From Fimousia sp036311565 (GTDB lineage Bacteria > Bacillota > Clostridia > Lachnospirales > Lachnospiraceae), in NCBI GenBank assembly GCA_036311565.1, contig JAXJPR010000037.1, positions 34,894 to 98,893 on the forward strand: a stretch of 64,000 bases of DNA, given 5' to 3'. Position numbers and translations under genes: made by a program. Positions 1-8,436 of this stretch are shown piece by piece; within the stretch, counting starts at the first letter, position 1, and every line of letters begins with the position of its first letter. The notes beneath the pieces are model-generated. The model saw nothing but the letters and a program-made list of their open reading frames with translations, was not told the DNA's origin and made no database searches.

Positions 1-2
1 TC

Positions 3-995
3 TTGATTTCCTGGTTTGGAGCAAGAGCCGTAGTTTCTTGTGGTGGAGACCCTTCTTTGGGACTCAGTACAGGAGAATTGATGAGTTTATTTACCTATGC
101 TATTCAAATCCTTATGAGTCTGATGATGCTTTCTATGGTATTTGTTATGATTACCATTTCTCGTACTTCTGGAGAACGTATTGCAGAAATCTTAACAGAA
201 GAGAGTGATTTGACCAACTGTGATGATCCTATTATGGAAGTAAAAGACGGTTCTATTCGTTTTCAGAATGTTAGTTTTTCTTATTCCAACAATAAAGAAA
301 AAGAATGTCTAAAGAACATTGATCTTTCTATTCAATCTGGAGAAACAGTAGGTATTATTGGAGGGATCGGATCAGCAAAAACTACGTTAATTCAGCTAAT
401 TCCAAGACTTTATGATGTGACAGAAGGAAGTCTTATGGTAGGAGGTGTAGATGTACGTCAGATAGATCTGGAATCTTTGCGCCAGCAGGTAGCTGTTGTA
501 TTACAAAAAAACACATTATTTTCCGGTACAATCAAAGAGAACTTACGATGGGGGAATGAACATGCAACAGAGGAAGAAATGATATATGCATGTCAATTAG
601 CTCAGGCAGATGAGTTTATAAAGCAGTTTCCTGATCAGTATGATACTTATATTGAACAGGGAGGAAGTAATGTATCTGGTGGTCAGAAACAAAGACTTTG
701 TATTGCAAGAGCACTTTTAAAGAAGCCTAAAGTTTTGATTTTGGATGATTCAACGAGTGCGGTAGATACAAAAACGGATGCCAAAATTCGACAGGGATTT
801 AAAGAGTTTATTCCAGAAACCACAAAGATAATTATTGCTCAAAGAATTTCGTCCGTACAGGATGCTGATAAGATTATTGTAATGGAGGATGGAAAAATCA
901 GCGGATGTGGAACTCATGAGGAATTACTTGTGTCAAATGCTATTTATCAGGAAGTTTATGAATCACAGGTGAAGGGAGGAGAAGAGAATGAATAA
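3..995 (+). CDS. ABC exporter half-transporter, degenerate-site subunit (5' partial)
   Basis: The reading frame is open to the left edge, so most of the membrane domain lies outside the window. About 55 residues of the last transmembrane helices are visible, followed by a complete nucleotide-binding domain. Walker A reads GGIGSAKTT (visible residues about 120-128), with Ala where the family has Gly. The signature is VSGGQ. Walker B is LILDDSTSAVD, with Asp in place of the catalytic Glu, and the H-loop residue is Gln (IAQRISS). Such substitutions are known from the degenerate ATP site of heterodimeric type IV exporters such as BmrC/TM287. The stop overlaps the next gene's start (988), which encodes the canonical partner. 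The function is inferred to be drug or lipid export; the substrate is unknown. Translation probably does not begin at position 3. Confidence 0.9.
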   Translation: MISWFGARAVVSCGGDPSLGLSTGELMSLFTYAIQILMSLMMLSMVFVMITISRTSGERIAEILTEESDLTNCDDPIMEVKDGSIRFQNVSFSYSNNKEKECLKNIDLSIQSGETVGIIGGIGSAKTTLIQLIPRLYDVTEGSLMVGGVDVRQIDLESLRQQVAVVLQKNTLFSGTIKENLRWGNEHATEEEMIYACQLAQADEFIKQFPDQYDTYIEQGGSNVSGGQKQRLCIARALLKKPKVLILDDSTSAVDTKTDAKIRQGFKEFIPETTKIIIAQRISSVQDADKIIVMEDGKISGCGTHEELLVSNAIYQEVYESQVKGGEENE

Positions 996-2877
996 AAAAC
1001 AATCTGTTGATAAAGATGTTTTAAAACGGCTATTGTCTGTTATGAGTCAATATAAAGGCAGAATAATCTTAGTAATTTTCTGTATCCTTGTAAGTGCTGC
1101 AGCCAGTGTAGCATCTTCGCTTTTTATTCAAAATCTAATCGATGATTATATTTCACCGCTTTTGCTAGAAGGCAGACCGGATTTTAGCGGGCTGTTAAAA
1201 GTGTTGTCATTGATGGCAATTCTTTATGTGGCAGGGATGGTATCTTCTTTTGCCTATAACTGGAATATGGCATTGGTAGCACAGGGAACTTTAAAAAAGA
1301 TTCGTGATGATATGTTTTCTCATATGCAGAAATTGCCAATTCCATATTTTGATCAGCATTCCCATGGAGATGTAATGAGTCATTATACGAATGACACCGA
1401 TACATTAAGGCAGATGATTTCTCAATCTCTTCCCCAGCTTTTGAATTCAGTGGTTACAATTGTATCTGTATTTTGCGCAATGTTATCAATTAGTGTATGG
1501 CTGACGATTTTAGTGTTGATCTGCATGTTCTTTATTATGAAAACCATTGGAACCATCGCTGGACGAAGTGGAAAGTACTTTATTCAGCAGCAGAGAGCAT
1601 TGGGTGATGTAAATGGCTACATTGAAGAAATGATTCATGGACAAAAAATAGTAAAAGTATTTTGTCACGAAGAAAAAGCCGAAGAAACATTTACAAAAAA
1701 GAATAATGAACTGAAGAAAATAGCATCTACCGCAAATGCATATGCGAATATCTTAATGCCGGCGATGAATAATCTTGGATATGTTCTATATGTGGTAATT
1801 GCAGTTGTCGGAGGAGCAATGGGAATTGCTGGAGTAATGAACGTTAGTTTCACAGGTGTAAATACACTCTCTTTAGGAATGATCGCAGCATTTTTGCAGC
1901 TTTCAAGAAGTTTTATTCAGCCATTAGGCCAGGTTTCACAACAATTGAGTGCAGTTATCATGGCTTTAGCTGGTGCAAAAAGAATTTTTGAATTAATTGA
2001 TGAAGAGATTGAAGAAGACCATGGATATGTCCGTTTGGTAAATGCAAAATATGAAAATGGCATGCTGGTAGAAACAAAAGAACATACGGGAATTTGGGCA
2101 TGGAAACATCCTCATAAGGATGGAACTTTGACTTATACAGAAGTCAGAGGAGAAGTACGGATGTTTGATGTGGATTTTGAATACGAAAAGAATAAACCAG
2201 TACTGCACAACATTACTTTATATGCAAAACCAGGGCAAAAAGTAGCATTTGTCGGAGCAACTGGTGCAGGAAAAACTACGATTACCAATTTGATTAATCG
2301 CTTTTATGATATTGCAGATGGAAAAATTCGCTACGATGGTATTAACATCAATAAAATCAGAAAAAGTGATTTGCGCCGTTCATTGGGAATTGTACTTCAG
2401 GATGTTCATCTGTTTACAGGAACAGTTATGGATAATATTCGGTATGGGAAATTAGATGCGACAGATGAGGAATGTATAGCTGCGGCAAAACTGGCAAATG
2501 CAGATGGTTTTATCCGTATGCTTCCAGACGGGTATCATACAATGCTTTCTGGCGATGGAGGTGGACTTTCCCAGGGGCAAAGACAATTAATATCCATTGC
2601 AAGAGCAGCAGTAGCAGATCCTCCAGTAATGATTTTGGATGAAGCAACATCTTCGATTGATACAAGAACAGAGGCAATAGTACAAAGAGGAATGGATGCA
2701 TTGATGCAGGGCCGCACCGTTTTTGTTATTGCTCATCGACTTTCTACAGTAAAAAACTCAAATGTTATTATGGTCTTAGATCACGGTAGAATCATTGAAC
2801 GTGGTACTCATGAGGAACTAATTGAGAAAAAAGGAAATTATTATCAATTATATACGGGTGCATTTGAGCTTCAGTAA
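988..2877 (+). CDS. ABC exporter half-transporter, catalytic subunit
   Basis: This 629-residue half-transporter has an N-terminal six-helix ABC membrane domain (about residues 25-325) and a C-terminal ATPase domain. Between them lies a linker of about 45 residues (about 345-390) seen in many Firmicutes BmrD-like exporters. The ATPase motifs are canonical: Walker A GATGAGKTT at about 423, signature LSQGQ at about 527, Walker B MILDEATSS at about 548, and H-loop IAHRLST near 582. It overlaps the upstream half-transporter by 8 bp, which indicates translational coupling. The pair should form a heterodimer with one working and one degenerate ATP site. The cargo cannot be read from sequence. Confidence 0.93.
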   Translation: MNKKQSVDKDVLKRLLSVMSQYKGRIILVIFCILVSAAASVASSLFIQNLIDDYISPLLLEGRPDFSGLLKVLSLMAILYVAGMVSSFAYNWNMALVAQGTLKKIRDDMFSHMQKLPIPYFDQHSHGDVMSHYTNDTDTLRQMISQSLPQLLNSVVTIVSVFCAMLSISVWLTILVLICMFFIMKTIGTIAGRSGKYFIQQQRALGDVNGYIEEMIHGQKIVKVFCHEEKAEETFTKKNNELKKIASTANAYANILMPAMNNLGYVLYVVIAVVGGAMGIAGVMNVSFTGVNTLSLGMIAAFLQLSRSFIQPLGQVSQQLSAVIMALAGAKRIFELIDEEIEEDHGYVRLVNAKYENGMLVETKEHTGIWAWKHPHKDGTLTYTEVRGEVRMFDVDFEYEKNKPVLHNITLYAKPGQKVAFVGATGAGKTTITNLINRFYDIADGKIRYDGININKIRKSDLRRSLGIVLQDVHLFTGTVMDNIRYGKLDATDEECIAAAKLANADGFIRMLPDGYHTMLSGDGGGLSQGQRQLISIARAAVADPPVMILDEATSSIDTRTEAIVQRGMDALMQGRTVFVIAHRLSTVKNSNVIMVLDHGRIIERGTHEELIEKKGNYYQLYTGAFELQ

Positions 2878-2889
2878 GGAGAAGTTGAT

Positions 2890-3876
2890 ATGAAGGAAAG
2901 AGAAAGTTATATTGATCTTCATTTACATTTGGATGGTGCGATTACACCACAAATTGCAAGAAAATTGGCAAAACTTCAAGGAATCCCGCTTTTTGATGAT
3001 GAGGAAAAATTGAAAGAACAATTATCCGTTCCGGCTGATTGTAATAATTTAAATGATTTTTTAAAGTGTTTTGAACTGCCGCTTTCTCTGTTACAAACGG
3101 AAGCGGGGGTTGAAGAAGCCATATATCTGGTACAGGAAGCAGTAAAGGCAGATGGGGTGATCTATGGGGAAATACGATTTGCACCACAGCTTCATTGTCG
3201 CCAGGGACTTAGCCAGGAACAGGTAGTGATTGCTGCATTAAAAGGTTTGAAGCGTTCAAGTCTTGCCTGTAACTTAATTTTATGTTGTATGAGAGGAGAA
3301 AATCTGGAAAAAGCAAATTTAGAAACCGTATATCTGGCAAAAAAATATTTAGTTGTGGATGGAGGAATCACTGCCATTGATCTGGCTGGAGCAGAAGGGC
3401 TATATCCTACAAAAGATTACGAATCCATTTTTAAAATCGCAGTAGAAGAGAGAATTCCATTTACGATTCATGCAGGAGAAGCGGCAGGTGCAGACAGTAT
3501 TTGGCAGGCAATAAAATTTGGTGCATCCAGAATCGGGCATGGAATTCGAGCACAGGAAGACAATAATTTAATGAAAGAATTAGCAGATAAGAATATTTGT
3601 CTGGAGCTATGTCCAACCAGCAATCGTCAGACAAAAGCGGTTCTGGATATGAATCAATATCCATTAGGACAATTTTTGGAACAAGGATTGTGCGTAACCA
3701 TTAATACGGATGATATGGCTATTTCAAGAACCAATATCCAAAAAGAATTTGCATATATCAAATCTGCATTTGGAATTTCAAAAGAACAGGAAGACAATAT
3801 AAAAGAAAATGCCATAGAATCAGCATTTACTTCCAGTGAAAGAAAAAAACAGCTAAAAGAGTTTATGGGATTGTAA
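2890..3876 (+). CDS. add: Adenosine deaminase
   Basis: This enzyme converts adenosine or deoxyadenosine to the inosine form in cytosolic purine salvage. At 328 residues it has the usual length. Motifs of the zinc-dependent TIM-barrel amidohydrolase family are present. HLHLDGA near residue 11 provides the HxH zinc ligands, HAGEAAG near 195 carries the zinc His and catalytic Glu, HGIRA near 218 carries a catalytic His, and NTDDMAIS near 277 carries the zinc-binding Asp pair. The start has a good AAGGAG site 12 bp after the exporter stop, so it may be co-transcribed with the exporter. A strong hairpin follows the stop codon. Confidence 0.95.
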   Translation: MKERESYIDLHLHLDGAITPQIARKLAKLQGIPLFDDEEKLKEQLSVPADCNNLNDFLKCFELPLSLLQTEAGVEEAIYLVQEAVKADGVIYGEIRFAPQLHCRQGLSQEQVVIAALKGLKRSSLACNLILCCMRGENLEKANLETVYLAKKYLVVDGGITAIDLAGAEGLYPTKDYESIFKIAVEERIPFTIHAGEAAGADSIWQAIKFGASRIGHGIRAQEDNNLMKELADKNICLELCPTSNRQTKAVLDMNQYPLGQFLEQGLCVTINTDDMAISRTNIQKEFAYIKSAFGISKEQEDNIKENAIESAFTSSERKKQLKEFMGL

Positions 3877-3881
3877 TGAGG

Positions 3882-3917
3882 AAAACCAGCCACAGGTAAC
3901 TGACAGGCTGGTTTTCT
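3882..3917 (+). terminator. Rho-independent terminator after add
   Basis: A perfect 10-bp stem (arms 3882-3891 and 3906-3915) has a 14-nt loop and ends in U-rich sequence. It closes the ABC-add transcription unit. The arms also carry an A-run on the other side, so it could work in both directions. Confidence 0.85.
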
Positions 3918-4297
3918 TATCGTCTGTACAGAACAGAATCTTTTATAAAAAGTCATTTACATCGAAAGAATCTTTATTGGTATTTATCCACGGGTGAATT
4001 CGGGGTGGTATTCGTGGAGTATTTGTACTCAAGAAAAGAGACTCTTATCACATATGCTATAGCATCTGTTTGGATTCTGTTCTGTAATGAGTTTCATTTT
4101 TTATTATCTTAAGTTTACCATGAGAAAAGCACGGATTCAAATAAATGTAACATTTTTTATAAAGTTTATAAATACTTAAGGAATTGTTTTTCTTTTTGAG
4201 CGCGGAAAGTAAAAAATATTGGATTTGTTTGTAAAAAAGGATAATCTATTTTATAATAAGGATATATTTTAAAGACTGGCAAAGGAGTGTGATAGAA
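3918..4297. other. Non-coding gap with nested inverted repeats
   Basis: No credible gene is visible here. A perfect 14-bp inverted repeat (3927-3940 and 4073-4086) brackets about 130 bp. Inside are a TCCACG...CGTGGA pair, a GAGTA-TTTG-TACTC hairpin and a 12-bp palindrome ATGCTATAGCAT. Just after the outer arm, AATGA-GTT-TCATT precedes a T-run. The interior includes GGGGTGGTATTCGTG, which superficially resembles a T-box core, but I could not form the T-box antiterminator. The element may be a structured RNA or a small non-autonomous repeat. The AT-rich remainder (4087-4297) probably holds the relQ promoter; TTTGTA-N18-TATAAT ends at 4257. Confidence 0.5.
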
Positions 4298-4993
4298 ATG
4301 GCGGATATGAAAACAAATGGGTTTGAGGAGTGGGTGAACCAATTAGGAGAACAATCAGCACTGGATACCTTTCTATCCTTAAAAGAGAACACGATACAAT
4401 ATAGAAAATTAATGACGTATTATAGATGTGCAATTATGGAGATTGAAACCAAATTAAAAGTGCTCAATGAAGAATTTTCTCTGCAATACGATCGAAATCC
4501 TATCGAATCCGTTAAAAGCAGATTAAAATCTCATGAAGGAATTGTTCGGAAACTGCATAAAAAGAATCTTCCGATGAACTGGAAATCAGTGGAAGAATAT
4601 GTTCGTGACGTGGCAGGTGTCAGAGTTGTTTGTTCTTTTCCAGAAGATATTTATTTAATAGCGGATTGTCTGTTAGCACAAGATGATATTACATTAATTG
4701 AGAAAAAAGATTATATCAAACATCCAAAAGAAAGTGGCTATCGTAGTCTTCATTTGATTGTAGAAGTACCAATCTTTTTACAGAATGAGAAAAAACAAAT
4801 GAAAGTTGAAATACAGCTTCGAACCATTGCTATGGATTTTTGGGCCAGTTTGGAACATAAACTTCGTTATAAAAAAGATATTAAATCAGAAGAAACAAAG
4901 CAGTTGTCTGAAGAATTAATAGAATGTGCCCAAATTAGTGCTTCTTTGGATTATCGAATGCAGGAAATCAGAAATCAAATTCAAGGAGAATAA
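4298..4993 (+). CDS. relQ: Small alarmone synthetase, RelQ/YjbM type (GTP pyrophosphokinase)
   Basis: It transfers pyrophosphate from ATP to GTP or GDP to make (p)ppGpp. The roughly 231-residue protein is a lone synthetase domain with no hydrolase, TGS or ACT domain, as in RelQ/YjbM/SAS1. Visible motifs are the substrate-binding run after SRLKSHEGI, the DVAGVRVVC strand, KESGYRSLH and the catalytic EIQLRTIAMDFWASLEH. The start at ATG 4298 lies 10 nt after AAAGGAG. An in-frame GTG at 4289 is too close to that site. It is monocistronic, with non-coding DNA before it and a terminator after it. RelQ rather than RelP is inferred from the FWASLEH segment. Confidence 0.88.
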   Translation: MADMKTNGFEEWVNQLGEQSALDTFLSLKENTIQYRKLMTYYRCAIMEIETKLKVLNEEFSLQYDRNPIESVKSRLKSHEGIVRKLHKKNLPMNWKSVEEYVRDVAGVRVVCSFPEDIYLIADCLLAQDDITLIEKKDYIKHPKESGYRSLHLIVEVPIFLQNEKKQMKVEIQLRTIAMDFWASLEHKLRYKKDIKSEETKQLSEELIECAQISASLDYRMQEIRNQIQGE

Positions 4994-5000
4994 ATGATAA

Positions 5001-5037
5001 GAGGAAACTATCGTTTGGGATAGTTCCTCTTTTTTTT
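5001..5037 (+). terminator. Terminator after relQ
   Basis: GAGGAAACTATC pairs with GATAGTTCCTC (one bulged A) and is followed by eight T residues. The asparaginase gene ends close by on the other strand. Confidence 0.9.
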
Positions 5038-5065
5038 ATTTATTTCAGAAATATTGTATCCTGAT

Positions 5066-6040
5066 TTATTGATTTTGCTGCCAAAGGAATGGGATTTCTT
5101 TATAATTCGGTTCTTTTCCCAGCAACATCATAAGAAGTACAACGGTAGATTCTGTAGACATTTTTCCTGCTGAAAGGGCACCTGCCTGTAAAGCCATAGA
5201 TCCTACTTCATAAGTATCGCAGCTACATCCTCCATAAGTACATTGAGTTCCCAGAATTACAGGAATTTTTTTCTTGGAAGCATACTGGAGTGCAGGAAGG
5301 ATACTGCGTCCAGTTCCAGGAACATTTCCACTGCCATATCCATTGATGATGATGCCTTTTACTCCAGAATCAATGGCATGAATGATGAAATCGGGAGAAA
5401 AACCAGGAAAGATCTGAAATAAGGCGATATTGGTACAAAATTTATCTGTAAGAGTAGATGGAAGACGGGAAGTCTTCACACTATCGCTAAGGAATATGGT
5501 CTTCTGGTCTTTAATATATCCAATAGGATTACTGCCATCTGCATGGGCAAAAGCGTTAAAATCCACGGAATGGATTTTGGTTGATTTTCTCCCATCTAAA
5601 ATACGGGAATGGAAAACAATATGGACACCAGGGCGACCGGAAAGGGCAGTAAGAATTGCATCCCATAAGTTTTGTTTTGCATCTGTACCCGGAGCAGTGA
5701 TCGGAAGCTGTGATCCGGTCAAAATCACAGGTTTCTCCAAATTATTGATCATATAGGATAAAGCGGAAGCAGTATATGCCATGGTGTCTGTTCCGTGGGT
5801 GATAATAATTCCATCATACAATGGAAGAGCGAAAAAAACTTCATTAGCAATGGTTTTCCAGTCTTCCGGCTGCAGATTGGTACTATCCAGGTTTAAAATT
5901 TGGCGTACGGTTAGATGACAAAGTGTTCCTAGTTCGGGAATGGCATCTAAGAGGCTGCTATTTGCACTTGGAGATAGTCCATGTTGAGACGGCACTGATG
6001 CAATTGTTCCGCCAGTAGTTAATAATAATATGCGTTTCAT
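5066..6040 (-). CDS. L-asparaginase (AnsA-like)
   Basis: It hydrolyses asparagine to aspartate and ammonia. The 324-residue protein shows both active-site threonine motifs: TTGGTIAS at residues 8-15 and THGTDTMAYTA near residues 80-90. There is no signal peptide, so it is predicted to be cytoplasmic (type I). An AAAGGA ribosome site lies just upstream of the ATG at 6040. It is divergent from the NhaC antiporter gene, and the 137-bp spacer serves both promoters. A C-terminal GGCSCDTYEVG segment is Cys-rich; its role is unknown. The exact subtype, and possible glutaminase side activity, cannot be settled here. Confidence 0.9.
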   Translation of the reverse strand: MKRILLLTTGGTIASVPSQHGLSPSANSSLLDAIPELGTLCHLTVRQILNLDSTNLQPEDWKTIANEVFFALPLYDGIIITHGTDTMAYTASALSYMINNLEKPVILTGSQLPITAPGTDAKQNLWDAILTALSGRPGVHIVFHSRILDGRKSTKIHSVDFNAFAHADGSNPIGYIKDQKTIFLSDSVKTSRLPSTLTDKFCTNIALFQIFPGFSPDFIIHAIDSGVKGIIINGYGSGNVPGTGRSILPALQYASKKKIPVILGTQCTYGGCSCDTYEVGSMALQAGALSAGKMSTESTVVLLMMLLGKEPNYKEIPFLWQQNQ

Positions 6041-6103
6041 GAGAAATCCTTTCTAATTGTTTGAATATCGTGGATACTATTTTATTTTACACAAAATTAC
6101 AGG

Positions 6104-6132
6104 TTGTTCCAAGAAAAAAGTAATGATAGAAT
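6104..6132 (+). promoter_or_regulatory. Predicted sigma-A promoter of the antiporter gene
   Basis: TTGTTC-N17-TAGAAT lies 46 bp before the antiporter ATG, in the divergent spacer with asparaginase. Confidence 0.5.
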
Positions 6133-6177
6133 ATTACTCTGGCAAAAGACAAAGATTAGAGGAGGAAAGTATAAGTT

Positions 6178-7497
6178 ATGAAAAAAGAAAAAGGAAATGC
6201 AATTGCATTACTTCCAATTGGTGTATTTTTAATTTTGTATTTGGGACTTGGAATTTTATTCGAGTATGTAATGAAAATCGAGATGGGATTTTATATGATC
6301 CCAATTGTTGTTGCATTTATGGCAGCGATTTTTGTGGCGTGTATACAAAATCGAACCGTTTCTTTTGATGAAAAACTAGAAATTATGGGAAACAGTTTAA
6401 GTGACAAGAATATTATTACCATGATTTTGATTTTTATGACGGCAGGTATTTTTGTGGGAGTTGTTGGACGTGGAGGAGCACAGAGCGTTGCTTATTTTAT
6501 GCTTTCTATATTTCCATTAAAATTTGCACCAGCAGTTTTATTTCTCGTATCGTGTTTTATTTCTACAGCCATGGGAACGTCCACAGGAACAATTGCATTA
6601 ATTGTACCAATTGCAGTTTCTGTTGCGAATTTGACAGGTTTTTCTTTTGCATTGTGCATTGGATCTGTAATGGGAGGTGCCATGTTTGGCGATAACCTTT
6701 CTTTAATTTCAGATACGACCATTGCGGCATGTAATACTCAAGGATGTCCAATGAAAGATAAATTTAAGGAAAATTTCTTTATTGCACTTCCGGCAGCAAT
6801 TGCATCGGTTGTAGTAATTGTTTTTATGTCATCTGGTGTTCCGCAAACAAATCAAATGAATGATACATATTCCTTGATTCAGGTTTTTCCATATATATTA
6901 GTATTGATCGGTGGAATTGCAGGGATGAATGTATTTCTAATTTTATTTGTAGGAATTGTTACTGGTTCCATTATCATGGTTGTTACAGGAACGTTGACCC
7001 CAATAGATCTTTTGACCAATATGGGAAGTGGTGCCTCTGGAATGTTTGAAACATCTATGGTAGCGATTTTAGTATCTGCATTATGTGGGCTGATTCGGGA
7101 ATATGGTGGTTTTGATGCCTTATTATATAGCATTAAGAAAGTGTTTCGAGGCAAAAAAGGAGGACAACTTGGTATGGGGCTTTTGGTAGGAGCCATGGAT
7201 ATTGCAACTGCAAATAATACAGTTGCAATTGTTATGACTGGAAGCATTGCAAAAGAAATGGCAAAAGATTATGGTATTTCTCCAAGTAAAAGTGCCTCTA
7301 TTTTGGATACGTTTAGCTGCATCTTCCAGGGAATTATCCCTTATGGAGCACAGATGCTATATGCAGTCAGTACAGCAGTCACAATGGGATGTCAGATATC
7401 AGCATTTGAGATTATTCCAAAACTGTATTACCCATTCTTTTTGTTGATCAGTTCTCTGGTATTTATTTTTATTCTTCCAGACCGTAAATCAGCATAA
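6178..7497 (+). CDS. Na+/H+ antiporter, NhaC family
   Basis: A 439-residue inner-membrane carrier with about 11 hydrophobic segments. The NhaC hallmark region is clear: GTSTGTIALIVPIA near residue 137, then MGGAMFGDNLSLISDTT near residue 165. A second inverted-repeat half contains the MDIATANNTVAI segment near residue 339. It is expected to exchange cytoplasmic Na+ for H+, or an organic acid pair as in malate/lactate MleN relatives. The AGGAGG site ends about 12 nt before ATG 6178. No clear terminator separates it from the FRG gene 77 bp downstream. Confidence 0.85.
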   Translation: MKKEKGNAIALLPIGVFLILYLGLGILFEYVMKIEMGFYMIPIVVAFMAAIFVACIQNRTVSFDEKLEIMGNSLSDKNIITMILIFMTAGIFVGVVGRGGAQSVAYFMLSIFPLKFAPAVLFLVSCFISTAMGTSTGTIALIVPIAVSVANLTGFSFALCIGSVMGGAMFGDNLSLISDTTIAACNTQGCPMKDKFKENFFIALPAAIASVVVIVFMSSGVPQTNQMNDTYSLIQVFPYILVLIGGIAGMNVFLILFVGIVTGSIIMVVTGTLTPIDLLTNMGSGASGMFETSMVAILVSALCGLIREYGGFDALLYSIKKVFRGKKGGQLGMGLLVGAMDIATANNTVAIVMTGSIAKEMAKDYGISPSKSASILDTFSCIFQGIIPYGAQMLYAVSTAVTMGCQISAFEIIPKLYYPFFLLISSLVFIFILPDRKSA

Positions 7498-7573
7498 AAG
7501 ATATCAACTGGTTTTCTGTTGTAAAATAACATATAATGATAGTGAGTATATATAATGGGAAGGGGAAATCTTC

Positions 7574-8329
7574 ATGGAAAAACTTCAGGTCATTCGTAAT
7601 TTAGGAGATTTAATTGATGTTATTGAAGAAATTGCTGGTAATGAGATTTACTGGTATCGGGGACATGGTAATAAAGACTGGGAACTGATTCCGTCGGTTC
7701 AGCGGTCTGTTTATCAGGGAAAAGAACAATATCTTGCCAATGATTTTTATATGAAAGCAAGTGTAACGCTACATGAAAAACCGGATTTTCGAAATTATTC
7801 TGCCTGGCTTTCTATTATGAGGCATTATGGACTTCCGACCAGATTACTTGATTGGACAAGATCTCCATTGATTGCCGCATATTTTGCTGTAGATGACTGG
7901 GAACGAAGGTCAAATAGAGATGGATGCATTTGGATTTTGTCTCCATCAAAATTAAATTCAATGGAAGGCTTTCAGGAATATTTGTATTCCATTGATTCTC
8001 ATACGGCTCTTCAGATGATTCGTCCAGCATTTAAAAAAGAGTATGTACCAGAGAATAAAGCTGTAATCGATCGGATTCTTGCGTGTTATCCAATTGAACA
8101 TGATATGAGAATTTATGTTCAACAGTCAGCGTTTACTCTCCATAATACAAGTCGGAAACTGGAAGAGATTCAGGAAGAAGGACTGCTTCAAAAAATTATT
8201 ATTCCAGGAGAGGTAAAAGAACGAATTTATCACGAATTAAAGATTATGGGAATCTCGTTATCTCATGTATATCCGGATGCGCAAAATATTGCAACAGAGT
8301 TGATCCATGAATGTGATAAATTTCGATAA
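7574..8329 (+). CDS. FRG-domain protein
   Basis: The 251-residue protein is essentially one FRG domain, named for its Phe-Arg-Gly-like core. The core is visible as WYRGHGNKDWELIPSVQR (residues 27-44), followed by MRHYGLPTRLLDWTRSP near residue 80. The biochemical function of FRG is not established. The domain is often found alone or next to phage-defence genes, and a nucleotide-binding or ADP-ribosyl-related role has been suggested. No transmembrane segment or second domain is visible. AAGGGG precedes the ATG by about 8 nt. Its neighbours are transporters, so context does not reveal a role. Base composition matches the surroundings. Confidence 0.85.
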   Translation: MEKLQVIRNLGDLIDVIEEIAGNEIYWYRGHGNKDWELIPSVQRSVYQGKEQYLANDFYMKASVTLHEKPDFRNYSAWLSIMRHYGLPTRLLDWTRSPLIAAYFAVDDWERRSNRDGCIWILSPSKLNSMEGFQEYLYSIDSHTALQMIRPAFKKEYVPENKAVIDRILACYPIEHDMRIYVQQSAFTLHNTSRKLEEIQEEGLLQKIIIPGEVKERIYHELKIMGISLSHVYPDAQNIATELIHECDKFR

Positions 8330-8344
8330 AATTATTATTTTTAC

Positions 8345-8373
8345 TTATCACAGTAGAGAAAAAATGTTATGAT
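8345..8373 (+). promoter_or_regulatory. Predicted sigma-A promoter of TSUP-MATE-PAP2 unit
   Basis: TTATCA-N17-TATGAT lies 63 bp upstream of the TSUP ATG. The -35 match is moderate. Confidence 0.4.
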
Positions 8374-8436
8374 GATATGGCTGTGTCAAAATGCGTCTGA
8401 TGCAGCTAATTTCAATGAAACATTAGGAGATGGATT

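Noticed and set aside
3990..4035. T-box riboswitch core (GGGGTGGTATTCGTG) upstream of relQ
   Set aside because: The core has mismatches to the T-box consensus, no matching CCCC/CAC strand lies downstream to form the antiterminator, and relQ is not an aminoacyl-tRNA or amino acid gene.
6057..6368. Open frame over the divergent spacer and start of the antiporter gene
   Set aside because: It has no ribosome site, an implausible composition, and overlaps a clear NhaC start in another frame.
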